Assembly: GCA_963920525.1 (NCBI GenBank)
Contig: OY986438.1
Location: 188,371,888 to 188,435,887, forward strand
DNA: 64,000 nucleotides
Direction: 5' to 3'
Source: Dichetophora obliterata
Taxonomy: Eukaryota > Arthropoda > Insecta > Diptera > Sciomyzidae
Below are positions 48,801 to 60,900 of the stretch, in pieces. A program made the translations under genes and the position numbers. The notes beneath the pieces were generated by a model. That model had not been told where the DNA came from. It saw only the letters and a program-made list of their open reading frames with translations, and ran no database searches. How positions within the stretch are numbered: the first letter of the stretch is position 1; each line of letters opens with the position of its first letter.

Positions 48801-51800
48801 TATAGAGCCCTTAATGTTATATAAATAATAAGACACATTAAGAATTTTCGCAAATTTAATATAGAAGCACTTGTTGATATTTAGAAAAAGCTTATAATAA
48901 TAACACCAATCCAGAAGGTTATTAATATCAGATTGTAAGTTTATTTCATCTTGAGAGTTACACATGATAGAATAGACTTTTAAGTCATCCGCGTATAAAA
49001 GATATTTGGAATAGTTGAAACATCTGCTAATGTCATTTCTAAATAACAAGAAAAGCCGTGGACTTAAAATGCTGCCTTGAGGAACACCAGATGTTGCTAT
49101 AAAAGCGAAAGATTGAATATTTTCAACTACAACATGAGAAGGTCTATTGGTTAAATATGACTTTGACCAGGCTAAAAATTTAGAGTGAAAACCGATATGA
49201 GCCAATTTTGAAAGTAGAATTCTATGAGACACTTTGTCGAACGCTTTTAAGAAATCAGTATCAATCGTGTCAACTTGATTTCGACTTTGAAATGCAGAGA
49301 TACAGTCTTCTGTAAATATCATTAGATTTGGTACTGTTGATCGACCTGCAACAAAACCATGCTGTTGAGGACATATTACTTTTTTGATGGCGAAGTACAT
49401 TTTGTTTTTAACAATACCCTCAAATAATGTAGAAATAGTCGCTAATTTAGAGATTGATCTTTAATTCAAAACATAACTTTTATTACCACTTTTAAAAATA
49501 GGTCCAATTGAAGCAATTTTCCAGTCATCTAGAAAAACTCCTAAAGCAAGAGATTTATTAAAAATTACCTTAATCGGATACTGTAGGGAAACAGCACAAT
49601 TCTTTATAAAAAGTGGAGAAATGCCATCGATATCAGTTTGAGAAGACTGTTTTAGATTTCTTCATATTCATCCATTCAATGCATCATCATATGATACACA
49701 AAGAGAGCCGAGGCCAAGAGTAGACGCAGTATTATAGGCTAAATGCAAGTCATCATGGAGCTCAGAGTCGACTACAAAATTATATTTTGATTTAAAGACT
49801 AAATTGTTAGTGGCCTTATATTTCTTAAAAAATTTATTTCTCAAATTTTTAAGCTTCTTTAAACCCTTTGTGTACCAAGGAATTTTATAAGCAGTTTTCT
49901 GGAGTTGAGGAATATTATTTATACAAATTACAAATATTGAAGCACTGAGAAATACTTAATCCCGTAAACACAGAATCCCAGTCAATACAAGATATTAGAT
50001 AATTCAAGAGATCATAATCACAATTTTTATAGTTAAATAAAATATGGGAAGCATTTATCTCAGGTGATACAATTGGGTTGAAATTGTAAAATTCAACATC
50101 AACAATAAGTGGGACATGATGTATATTAGCTGCAGAAAATGGAAAATCACATTCAAAAATCTTATAATTCAAGTTATTGGAAAATAAAATTAAATCGAGA
50201 ATTCTGTTGAGCTTATTACAAAAGTAGTTAATTTGTTGTAAATCAATGCTGAGAAAGTTATCAATAACATAAATTTCAGTTATACTATTTACATTAGATG
50301 GATTAGATTAGATTATTAGTTATACATTATCATCAAAAACATTATTCCAGACAATTTTAGATAAATTAAAGTCACCTAAAACATTGAGGTGATCATTCCC
50401 AAGATTATTTTGAGCAAGATGAAGTACATTGTCAACATGTGATTTATATAGTTCATATGAACTGTTGGGTGGAACATAGGAAGCGCAGATGAAAATTTTA
50501 TTAGAGAGAAGCTGTACACAGACACAGCTGGCCCAAAATCGTATCTGGGTTTTCGCCAATACAAATATTTGGCATACAATTTTAGTATAGGTATGTGTGT
50601 GAACAGAGCAACCATGTGAGTTTAAAATTCATCCCTGCAAACATTTGCAATCGCCTCAGAATCGCCAGTGAATCGATTAGAAGATGAAACCATCGCATGA
50701 GAGATCATTTGGGAGTCTTCTGGGTATCACCGACTGTAAGCAGCTGAGGCCATAAAAGCGGTTCGTTGGGAAGATTCGCGAACAAATAGCTTAAAGGGTT
50801 CGTAAGCGATTCGCTGGGAATAGTCGCTAACGCATCGCCGAGAAGAGTCTTAAGGAATTCGCTGGGAAGAATCTCAAGCGAATCGTCAAGAGCAGTTTTT
50901 AGCGATTCGCGGGAAGAGTCGCACACGAACTGTCAAAAGAGGTCTTAAGCGATTCTCCAACAAAAGTGGCACACGAATCGATCCTCAGCAATTTCTTGCG
51001 AAGCGTCTTTGTTTAACGTAACAAATTGTTTTATAGCGAACATTCTTTGCCAAATCGGTCAGAGAAAAGATTAACCACCGCAAATCTTGCTGATATGAAT
51101 AGTTTCAGTTTCTATGCTGCAATTTAACACAAAACATTTTTGAATAATGTTTTCAATGATTATTTTGAGTGGAAAAGTCTATAGAATAGCCTGTTTTCCA
51201 ATGATTCATTCTAAAAATTTATTGTTTCCAACCAATCTTCCATTTTGAAAATTTTTAAAAAATCCACACCGCTGGAATGAGCGAAAAAAGATATTTGTTG
51301 AATCGCGCATTCATCGCTTGGGCGATCGAAAAGCGATCCATCTTCCAAAGATCGCCGAATGAGCCAAGGAATATTTTGAAGATTTTTCTGGAATCGTCGC
51401 TTGGCGATCGAAAAGCGATTGGTAGATGAGATTTTGTAAATATTTTTTTGATTCGCACATTCATCGCTTAGGCGATCGAAAAGCGATTGATCTTCCAACG
51501 ATCACTGGAATTTTTCTTTAATCGTGCATTCATTGCTTAGGCGATCGGAATGCGATTTATTTTCCAACGATCGCCGGTAAATTCGTTGTTTTTCCTTAAA
51601 GTTCACGTTATGCCAATTAAAGATCGTTTGATTAGTTTTCCAGCACAGCTTATTTATGCTGCGCTATGAAGTTATTTTTTGGTGCGATATGATAACATTT
51701 CATATCATAAGAAATATCCAGATCATGTGTTAAAACAATAAAAATTAAATACATTTAAAAACATATGTAATTCTGACTTAAGGAATGAAAACACTTTTTA

Positions 51801-52716
51801 AAAACACCGCCGAAAATTAGTTAAAAGAAAGTGGAAATGCATTTATAAGCTGATACCTACTATTCAGTAGTTTTAGTGACCCACATTCATTCACATATTT
51901 TTACTAAATAAATGATACTATTCATTTGAAGTTGTAGCTGAGCAATGTTAACATTAATAAAAAACAAAATCGATAGTTCTTTTTACTGAGAAATGTGTTT
52001 TCTTTAACCTTTTTATTTACTTTTTCAAAAATACACACATAAATCTCTCTCACATACACACACACACACACGCGCACCAAAGACCTTTGCCGACTTAAAA
52101 CTAAACGAAATATGGAGTGTATTGAGTTTGAATCACGATTGGAATGGTCTGGAGTTCATTTCGACAATAGAACATAAACAGTAAGTAAAATAAAAGTATG
52201 AAAAAAAACAGAAATCCGTTTCTGTTGCAGGTCTACCTTTTTAAATATTAAAATTTAATCTTTTTCTTAGCCATCCTTCTACAATTCCCATACAATTTCT
52301 CTCATGGATTTTCTTCTACTAATCTTGCCTTCTTGTTTGTCTCGGTTTCGTTGTTAAGGTTTCCCTTTTATGGCGTTCAGTTCCATCCGGAGAAGAACCT
52401 TTACGAGTTTATTCCCAACCGTAACATCACTCATACCTCGCAGGCAGTTCGAACGTCACAGTATTTTGCCGACTTTTTTGTTGGTGAGTCGCGCCGGAAT
52501 CGCAATCGTTTCACCAACCGAACGGAGGAAATGAAAACACTCATCTACAACTACAATCCCAAGTATACGGGTGCTGCTGGCTCTGCTTTTGTGCAGCAGT
52601 ATTTATTCGAGGACGTACGCTCCAGTGCGGTGCGGGCCGGTCATGAATTGCTTTTAGGTCTAATTTGTCTGAGTGCCTTAACATTGAGCGGTGTCAACAG
52701 CTGGTCGAAGCTGTAA
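33645..52716 (+). CDS. Ggh: chimeric gamma-glutamyl hydrolase (gene B 5' end + gene A body)
   Basis: As assembled, exons 33708-33877 (or from 33645) and 38609-38659 belong to a diverged GGH paralogue. They are followed by copies of gene A exons 2-6 (44506-44556, 44642-44871, 44995-45101, 52083-52180, 52359-52716). Joining 1B-2B-3-6 gives a 337-aa enzyme from ATG 33708 with all catalytic residues. Including both 51-nt exon 2 versions adds 17 residues and keeps the frame. The join depends on the duplication junction at 39367/39368 being real. If that is an assembly error, gene B's own exons 3-6 are missing from the window and this gene does not exist. In either case exon 1B and exon 2B are genuine GGH exons by similarity. 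Confidence 0.5.
33878..34308. other. intron 1 of gene B, proximal
   Basis: AT-rich. AAATACAA(G)TTCTA..TGTTTGATAGTTT words occur at about 34035 and 34080, and again inverted near 35940-36020, so the stretch is repetitive. No gene. Confidence 0.4.
34309..35619 (+). mobile_element. PIF/Harbinger-like element, 1311 bp
   Basis: Left end GGTTGCAAGCAGAGTG follows TTA (34306-34308). The right end (…GGGCAGCC, 35619) is followed by TTA (35620-35622) and its reverse complement is a diverged version of the same end, including GCAGGCGCAGACAG-like text. TTA is the classic PIF/Harbinger target duplication. The MADF-like fragment inside fits, since PIF/Harbinger elements carry a Myb/SANT-MADF type second protein. 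No transposase is recognisable. Confidence 0.6.
35206..35336 (+). pseudogene. MADF-domain protein fragment, frameshifted
   Basis: ATG 35206 (AAAATGG) opens [21 protein letters not shown], the start of a MADF DNA-binding domain (IxLVxxxPxLW pattern). After about residue 22 similarity continues in another frame: [19 protein letters not shown] (35279-35335). Comparison of the two halves suggests loss of two bases near 35274. It ends at a good donor (A|GTAAGT, 35337), but no second MADF exon was found downstream. In the first frame translation stops after 37 codons. The context is a PIF/Harbinger-like element, so it is more likely the element's accessory DNA-binding gene than a host gene. Confidence 0.65.
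35623..35786. mobile_element. PIF/Harbinger-like MITE, 164 bp, abutting the larger one
   Basis: Left end GGTTTCAAACAGAGTG, right end the inverse of GGTTGCGGACAGAGTG, both leading into GACAGGCAGGCAGACAGGC. TTA stands on each side (35620-35622, 35787-35789); the left TTA is shared with the neighbouring 1.3-kb element. Same family as that element. Confidence 0.75.
35787..38608. other. intron 1 of gene B, distal
   Basis: AT-rich. Near 36650-36800 short TTAAATTAAT-type inverted words; at about 38400-38520 AAAGC-rich text on the intron strand. Small frames (60-97 codons) overlap on both strands without domains and are not called. Ends in the acceptor TTTCATTGCAG for exon 2B. Confidence 0.4.
38609..38659 (+). 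CDS. Ggh: GGH gene B exon 2 (51 nt, symmetric)
   Basis: Encodes [16 protein letters not shown] between the shared Trp and Gly codons; same length and phase as gene A exon 2, 11 of 16 residues identical. The donor GG|GTTCGT is weaker than the usual GTAAGT. It is the last gene B exon before the junction. Confidence 0.85.
38660..39367. other. gene B intron 2 up to the duplication junction
   Basis: Unique in the window. Just before the junction a block with CATTCAAAGTGAGAAG (39328) repeats one at 39207 (TATTCAAAGTGAAAGG), about 120 bases apart, each preceded by ACCACG/ACAACGCCCA-type text. The junction with LINE sequence is at 39367/39368. Confidence 0.6.
39353..41320 (-). pseudogene. LINE ORF2 cut by the junction (655 aa)
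   Basis: Identical to the intron 1 LINE ORF2 from its start through KLEKFGV, then replaced by PTEK and a stop from gene B intron sequence. It keeps the endonuclease and reverse transcriptase motif A but lacks motif B, YADD and the whole 3' end with tail. LINE insertions lose 5' ends, not 3' ends, so this is a rearrangement or assembly product and not a separate insertion. Confidence 0.9.
41211..41709 (-). pseudogene. LINE ORF1 fragment, second copy
   Basis: Same as 9938-10436; no difference seen. Confidence 0.5.
42603..43423. repeat. about 240-base tandem repeat, second copy
   Basis: Same as 11330-12150 with no difference seen. Confidence 0.65.
44506..44556 (+). CDS. Ggh: GGH exon 2 of A type, second copy
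   Basis: Identical to 13233-13283. In the assembled gene it follows exon 2B, giving two symmetric exon 2 versions in a row: both, either, or only one could be used without frame change. Confidence 0.85.
44642..44871 (+). CDS. Ggh: GGH exon 3, second copy
   Basis: Identical to 13369-13598, with the catalytic Cys of WGTCLGLE and the same splice sites. Confidence 0.88.
44995..45101 (+). CDS. Ggh: GGH exon 4, second copy
   Basis: Identical to 13722-13828 (TANFH motif). Confidence 0.87.
45248..45710. repeat. short-repeat array, left arm, second copy
   Basis: Same as 13975-14437. Confidence 0.6.
45711..46219. repeat. (AATGGT)n microsatellite, second copy
   Basis: Same length and same interruptions as 14438-14946. 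Such arrays normally change length quickly, so identity over 0.5 kb argues for a very recent copy or an assembly duplicate. Confidence 0.95.
46223..46388. repeat. short-repeat array, right arm, second copy
   Basis: Same as 14950-15115. Confidence 0.6.
46461..46811. mobile_element. GTAGCTCG-family MITE, second copy
   Basis: Same as 15188-15538. Confidence 0.7.
47842..50563 (-). pseudogene. dead LINE, second copy
   Basis: Same as 16569-19290, with the same frame breaks and the same insert (48438-48729). Confidence 0.83.
50703..50993. repeat. 42-45-base minisatellite, second copy
   Basis: Same as 19430-19720. Confidence 0.6.
51305..51583. repeat. CGATCG minisatellite, second copy
   Basis: Same as 20032-20310. 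Confidence 0.6.
52083..52180 (+). CDS. Ggh: GGH exon 5, second copy
   Basis: Identical to 20810-20907, with the same (AC)n before the acceptor. Confidence 0.85.
52359..52716 (+). CDS. Ggh: GGH exon 6, second copy
   Basis: Identical to 21086-21443, including the catalytic GVQFHPEK and the extra C-terminal tail; stop at 52714-52716. Confidence 0.88.
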
Positions 52717-53448
52717 GCGATTGTATATTACTTTAAGCTGAAAGTGTTTTTGCTGCATTTATTTATTTGTAATATTTTATTTATGACAATTCATAAAGAG
52801 TTCCTAACAAGACGAAAAGATTGATTGTCGAAAATCTTGCACCAAGCATTAGAGTATTTTATAGTTTAATTTTTGCTCTGATTTTATAATCATAAATTAA
52901 GTAAAAATTTTAAATTAGAAATTGTTTAACTGCTTGTTAATTGAAAAAAACTCTGTTTGCAATTTGTTATTGTGTTTATATTTTTTTTTATTGAAGATGT
53001 GTAATAATCATGATAAGGGCATTATTCTTCCTTAGCTCATAGCCATTTGTGAGGATTGTATTTATAAAGTGTAACACATTAATTCGTTGATGCAAACGGG
53101 TAGATAATGAAAATATGTAGAATTATTGACATAACAGTAAAACTGGTATTGAACTGAATTTGAATAACACATGCCATAGCTCTTCATAAGCTATTTATTG
53201 AATAATTTTTGTATAACGAAGAATCTACGGAACAATTTTAAATAAATGTTTGTAATTGTGGCATTAAAAAAATTGTCTAAATGGTAAATAAAGAACAAAA
53301 TTATGTATCATATAGTTTCGAAAGCTTTCGAATCAGGTGACAAAATGTAGTCAAAGATTGGTGGAATGCATCCGTTAAGCCCAATAAAAACTGAATATTG
53401 TTTGGATGGATATCTATTGTGTATTTTTAGATATGTTGTATATGCAGG

Positions 53449-54424
53449 TTAAGGTGGATCATTTCGTTCAGGGGTAAAAAAAACTTTTTTCGACACTCAT
53501 ATTCCTGTAGCTGGATTCAAGTAGATCTTAAATCCGAAAGGATATCGAAATCGGTGGAACCGTCATCCAGCGGTTTTGATTTTAAAAAAAATCACTTTTT
53601 CTCCAAAAATAACCGGGTTTTTCGCCGTAAGTTTTTATCAATCTAAAATAACTACCCTAAAGTTGGGTGCAAATGAAAGGTATCTTGGACCCCAAGGTTG
53701 CAAATAGGAAGATGGTTAGATTCAAGAAATTTTTTAGTGCAAAATTTTGGTCAACATTTGCAAGAATTCGATCAACATTTTGGGTATTTTTCACGAAAAT
53801 CGCTATAGATTTGCCATTTTTCAGTAAATTTGGAAAAATTAAATATTTTTCAAAAAGACTTGGTGTCATCTTTTGATATAAAAAAAAAAATAAATCAAAA
53901 CTGGAATTTTTTTTTTTAACTTTTTTGGAAAGTATTTTTGAAAGGGTATTTTTCAAAAAATCTTTAAATCCACAAATTTTCAGTAAATTTTCGAAAATTT
54001 ACTATTTTTAAAATGGTTAAGCTTTGAAGAGGCTTCACCTTTCATGGTGAACAATCAAAAATTAACATATTTAAAGCGAGTGAACAGAAAATTTATAGCG
54101 ATTTTAGTGAAAAGTACCCAAAATGTTGACCGAATTCTGAACACTGTTGCACTAAAAAATTTCTTGAATCTAAAAATCTTCCTATTTACAACTTTGGTGA
54201 CCCAAATACCTTTCATTTGCACCCCTTTATTAGGTAGTTATTGTAGATTGATAAAAAGTTACGTCGAAAAAAACGATGATTTTTGGCGAAAAAGTGATTT
54301 TTTAAATCAAAACCGCTGGATGACGGTTCCACCGATTTCGATATCCTTTTGGATTTAAGATCTACTTAAATCCAGCTCCCAGAATATGAGTGTCGAAAAA
54401 AATGTTTTTTTTTATCCACCTTAA
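53449..54424. mobile_element. foldback-like element, second copy
   Basis: Same as 22176-23151. Confidence 0.8.
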
Positions 54425-56011
54425 TGTAGGTGTATCACACACCAATGACGTAATTTGTAATTTTTTGCAGGATTTTTCACGTCTAAAAGAGTGTGAGTGA
54501 TTTTAGGTTTTTTGGCAAGATTTTTCACAGTGCCAAAACATCGAAATATGAAAATATAAAAAAAGTAAGCATACATAAATAATATAAAAAAATTATAAAA
54601 AAATGAAATATATATATAAAAATAATTTTTCTTACATAAATAAAACTTTTTATATAGAAAGATAGCAAAAAGAATCTACAAACCTGTAAAACAAATATTA
54701 AATAAACGGAATATAAAATAATACTTTTATTTTTTAACCTTGGATGTGCTTCTTCGTTAGTCGAATCGACTAACAATAATTATTTTTTCTTTTGAGCTTG
54801 CGATAATGAAGTCACTAATATTTTTGTTCAAAATACCCAATATAAAAAATTAATGTATTTTTTTGTTTATTTAGTTAAATATATAACAAATCAAAAAAAC
54901 CTTCACATTATTTCATTTTATTTCTGCCTGTTTTGTGGTAAGTTTAATTAAAAGATTTTTATGTATACATATATACACATACATAAAGTGTTTCTTATCT
55001 ATCGATATAGCATATTCTTAGTTGTTTTTTTAAAAAGCAAAAAAGGATTTACTTTGCTTATATGACATTTAAATGTCTTTGTAGTTTTTTTAAACACACT
55101 TTTTACATTTAAAAATGTATAAACATATTATAAAATCCACATAAATATAACAATAATCCTCTAAAATAGGCTCTCCTTTTCTTTTTAATTTTTTATTTTA
55201 AATAAAAATATTAAAATAATTTAAAAAAATTATGAAATAAATAAATGTAGAAATATATACTGTTAACTTTTTGACAATTAAATTTGACATTAAAATAAAG
55301 TGCAATCATTTTTTCTTATACATAATTTCGTAGGATTTTTTGCGGTATTTTTCGGAGAAATAAATGAAGAAGGTTTTTAAACACACTTTCGGGATTCGTA
55401 ATAAAATTAAAAGCACGTTATTGGCCTAAATGTGAGCCTTTTTTAAAGTGGAATAAGTCTACTTTTGTGTATATTGTGTTTTATAAAATTTAAAAATATT
55501 GGCAAATACTAACTGATTCAGGATATGTTTTTAGCATTATAAATGGGTGAAATTTTATCACACAGTAGTTATTTAGAAAATAATTAAAGAATATAAACGA
55601 TTTTTTTAGCCACAAATGTGCTTCTACCACTTTCAAATATAACATATTGACTATTTATTTTTGACAGTGGAATAAGTCCATTTTTTTTTGTTCGAATCAT
55701 ACCACTTTAAACAATATAAGCTCAACTATAAACTAACAGCAAAATTAAGTTGGAATCTTTGTTTTTATAGAATTTGATTTTTTTTAATGGGTCTTAAATG
55801 CTTAAAACAATAATAAAAAATGAAATATTATTATTAAAATTAAGGCATGTAACTTAGGTTATTAAGAAATAAATACCACCAAACTTGACATGCAAGTATC
55901 TTACGCCTCTTGTCGGGACATAAGGTACTTTTTATTACAAAATAAATAAGACACGATTACAAATAAAACGCTGGTTACCAAACGTAATTGAAGCTATTAT
56001 TTTTCCAGGAC
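54425..56011. other. intergenic, second copy, contains first divergent base
   Basis: Same as 23152-24738 except for a few substitutions starting at 55332. No gene. Confidence 0.45.
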
Positions 56012-57416
56012 CAGAGCTGTAAAGTCTGCATTCATATTCAGAATTTTAAGTACAACTGAATAACAACATAAGAATGCATTCAATGAATGCAAAATTGATT
56101 TATACATAAAGTTTTTAATTCACATTCAATTTTAAAAAAATGATTAATTAATCATTTCAATTATTCATATTCGTTATTCAGAATAATAAATCAATTTTTT
56201 ATTCATTTGAATGCTATTCACAAAGAATGCCATTCACAAAGATTTACAGAATTTTCAATTATTCTATTTTTATTCATTTTTTATTCGTTATTCATTTTTT
56301 ATTCATTATTCATTTGTTACTCATTCATTTTTTATTCATTATTTCTTTTTTATTAATTATTCATTTTTTATTCATTATTCATTTTTTATTCATTACTAAT
56401 ATTTTATTCATTATTCTTTTTTTATTCATTATTAATTTTTTATTCATTATTCATTTGTTATTCATTATTCATTTGTTATTCATTATTCATTTGTTATTCA
56501 TTATTCATTTGTTATTCATTATTCATTTTTTATTCATTATTCATTTGTTATTCATTATTTTGTCATTGCTTAGGACTCGGGCCGTGTTTTTTTTATAACA
56601 GCCCTATTCTGGCAAATTAACAAATTTTTAACCAGTATTTTGAATATTTCTATGAGTTTGTTGTAATTTTTTCAATTTTGATAAAAATTGTCAACTGCTT
56701 TTCAGTTATTGACAATTTCATTAACAAATTTTGTTTTTTGAGCTTTAAATTTTGTATTGAAAACAACAAACACATAGAAATATTCAAAATACTGGTTAAC
56801 AATTTGTTAATTTGCCAGAATAGGGCTGTTAATTTGACGATATAGATAACAACAGCAAACAATTTTTTATAAATATCTTAGGAAATCAAAAAAAAAAATA
56901 TCTCTGTATATATGTATATTAACTTTTAAAATTTTTTTCTGTTCTTATCAATATCGTCAAATTGATAAGCAATGACAAAAAAATGAATAATTAATGAATA
57001 AAGAATAAAAAATGAATAATGAATAACAAATGAATAATGAGTAACAAAAGAATAATGAATAAAATATGAATAATGAATAACAAATGAATAATGAATAAAA
57101 AATGAATAATGAATAACAAAAGAATAATGAATAAAAAATGATGAATAAAAATAGAATAATTGAAAATTCTGTAATTCTTTGTGAATGGCATTCTTTGTGA
57201 ATAGCATTCAAATGAATAAAAAATTTGATTCATTATTCTGAATAACGAAAATGAATAATTGAAATGAATAATTAATCATTTTTATTAAATTGAGTGTGAA
57301 TTAAAATTTTTATTTATAAATCAATTTTGCATTCATTGAATGCATTTTTTTTTCGTTATTCATTGATTCATTTTTTGTGATTTAAATCAAATTGAATGCA
57401 TTCTTTTACAGCTCTG
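56012..57416. mobile_element. hAT-like element, second copy
   Basis: Same ends and flanking 8-mers as 24739-26152. A 7-base unit is missing from the left TTATTCAT array and there are several substitutions, including in the inner palindrome (56597-56830). Confidence 0.75.
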
Positions 57417-57968
57417 ACCAGGACCCGTATCTGGTTAACACACCTTTATATCAAAAATTCCAATGAAACCTACGGAGCTTTCCATTAAATTCAAACGCCT
57501 AACTTTTTCGTACAGGTTTTCTTTGTGGTGCCCTTGACAAAACCCATCAAAATATTTTTTTTTCTATTTACATACAGGTCTACTTCACAATCTTAACATA
57601 ATGCAAAAACAAACTAAAAATAAGGTTTACCGTGACATATTTTTAGTTCTGATTGTTTGGATTGCAGCAAAGTTCTTTTGGGTAATAAATGACGAAATCG
57701 GGATCCATCAAATGTGTAATTAAAAGTATAAAAGGGGGATCCGTATATCTAACTAAAAAAAGCATTAACTCATATTTTTTTAAAAATGGACTTATTTCAC
57801 TTTCAAATATAACGGCTCATATATAAATTTTATTGCACAAAGGGGCGTGACCCTAAAACTCGAATAATTTTGGTTTCTAAGAACTTGAACTATGTTATAA
57901 AGGAAATTGCATAAAAAAAAATCGTTACAAACAACCATTTTCTTACACCATCATCTTAACAAAATTTT

Positions 57969-60900
57969 AGGGGTATTCACGATCCGAAGCTCTTTGCTGA
58001 GATCTTGTTCAAAAAAGCTAAATTTTAGCAAAAAGTTGCTCTACAATAGGGATATTCACGACTCAGTGCACTTGCCTGTGCAGTTGAGGGCTTGTGCACT
58101 TTACAAAATCAAAATACACGTACCTACGCCAAAAATCTGCACAAGTGCTTTTCTACTGTCGCCTCAAACTTAAGGACTTGAGCAGTTGTGCACTTGAGTG
58201 CATTGAAAAATTTGTCAGCTTTGAAATAGTGATGGTGGTGTGTTCACGAAAACCTTACTGCACAATTCCACAAGTCCTCAACTGCATAAGCAAGTGCACT
58301 GAATATTGAATAACCCTTATAACAAAATACACGTGCTATCAAAATTGCTCTTCTTTACACAAGAGCTCCGACTATGCCCTGAAGTCAGCGTTGCCAGATT
58401 TTTTGAAAAAAAACAGTCAGTTAAAAAACCCTGTATTTTCAACAAAAAAAAAAAAAAAATACCCTAATCGAACTAACTTGAATTTATTGGTATTTATTTA
58501 TTTAGTTTATTTATTAATATGAAAAAATAGAAAACAATTAATTTACAAAAACATAAACAATAACATATGTATGCGTAACGTTCGGTTTGCTTTCTCTACT
58601 CGCTGATCGAGTTTTGTTATCCAAATCTGTAGTCAAATTACAAATAAAATTTAGATTCACATTTTCAATATATTTCTTACCTTTTATAAAAAAGTTGTGC
58701 ACATTTTAACAGCAAAAAATTTCAACCAACAGCAACAAGTGAGCAGAAAACCACATATAAACAAATAAATGACAACCAAATTGACATATCGAATCAAATA
58801 CAATTTGCAGCCTGCAATGTTATTACAGGGATGGTATAAGTGCAGTTTTGCAATGTAGTGTCAAGGCTTTTATTTATACAATTTTTTAAATAATCAAAAA
58901 TATAAAAAGAAATCCTAAATATTTTAATTTCTTTTTTTAAAAAACTGTAATTTGCACCACAAGTAATTTAATAAAAAGGTAAGCCTGTTTAAGAACAGTA
59001 ATTTACAGTTTAAACCAGAGATAAAGAGATAGGAAACTTAAATTTTGTGACGTCAAAACATATGTTTTTTCCATTTTTATGTGCTTTGGTGAAAATCATT
59101 TATTGTGTACGTGACTTCACCTCAGATCAGTGTTGCCGTGACGATTCTAAAAAAAAGTATCCATGAAAAGGTCACAAATGTATCCACTTCCGAAACAAAG
59201 TATTCACATATTACAGTTTGAAACCCAATTTTTTAAGCTTCCATAACAATTCTATATATTTAATTTCAAGACTAACAAATAGCTTTGTTAAAATGTAATA
59301 GTAAAATAATATAAATTATTTTACTATTTTATTAAAAAATGTAAGACATATATAAAATAATAAATAATAATATTAAAACCTAGTGCTTGAATATTTTAAA
59401 TATTTTTAGGATTTATTTTTTTGAAAGTTAAAATAATGAACAATGATATTTAAACTTTAAAGGTATATTGCAATAAAATTTTTTTATTATCACGCGCTTT
59501 TTAAATTTAAGTCCCAAAACAGGGTTTTTTACTGGTTATTCAGTGTAAAATATACGATTTTTGAAATTTTGATAGCGAAAGCCACTGATGTGAATAACAT
59601 ATTAAAATTTCAGATGATTTGACTGAATAGCTTTTGTTTTCGATACAACACATTGCCGAAAAAAGTACTTTTGAGATAAATGAGTGTTAAGAGAGTGAGT
59701 ATGTATATTTCTGCTGTGCGCTTGATACCTGCTAAAACGGCTGAAGAAGCGGAGATAACGTCAGTATCCTTAAAAAATTTAACAGTAAATTCTCAAAAAC
59801 TATACTTTTGAAAGTATAAGAAGAAAAAGAAGATAAAAATATTAGACAACCTGCTCCTGCCTTAAAAAGGAACATATGTACATTTCAGTACTTCAGTCTG
59901 TTATATTTGGTGTTATTTTTATATTTTTTATGCATTATGTTTATTACATTAACAGTAAAAGTTTGATATTTATACAAAAAACTATATAAAAAACATAACT
60001 GTTAAATAGCGATTACGTTTAATAAACAATTAGATTTTATTTTAAAAATAATTATAATCATTATATAATCCTTGAAGGAGATAATTTTGATAAGCAATTG
60101 ATTTCGATTACAAATAATCAAAAAGTAATAACGACTACTTGGAATTACGAAAATAATCAAAAAGAATAAAAAGTAATCAAGAAACAATAATCCGACTATT
60201 TTTAGAAATTATTTTTGATTCTGTTTGAGGTCGACTCGCATCGTTTCAACGGTGAGGTTGTGAAGTGCAACCAGTCATTTTTAACTGAAATCGCCCATAC
60301 GCTGATACAGCTTTTTCAGTTAACACAGTTATACGAAAAACAGTTATACGAAAACTTAATCAAGTTTATTAACAAAAGTGTTGGGAGCTACAGTATGGTT
60401 CCTTCTTTGTTACCGCTGCAGATGCTATACATAATAAAAAAAAAGAATCAAACATAATTTCTAAAAGTACTCTGATTATTTTTCTTGATTACTTTTAATT
60501 CTTTTGGATTATTTTCGTCATCTAAAGTAGTTGTAATTATTTTGTAATTTAAAAAAAATAGCTGAATTACTAATGAATACGATTAGTAATAATTATTTAA
60601 CAGCTATGATACAAAATAATATATAAATACATAAAAAAGTAATTTAATATCTTATTCAGTTAAGTGTAATATAAAAAAAATGGGCTGATATTCCTTTAAT
60701 TATTCCCAAAAACAAAACGACTAGTCTTATCGTTTATAGTAAGACTTATATTAGAAAAACTTCATTCAACAGCAGCTGTGCTATGAGGCAGACTTAATAT
60801 ATTTATCACAAAATTGTAAAGTTCTTCGTAAAGAGGTTGCGTTAATGCATTTTTCGATAAAAAAAGTATTGTCCAAAAATGTCTCAATATCATAATTTTT

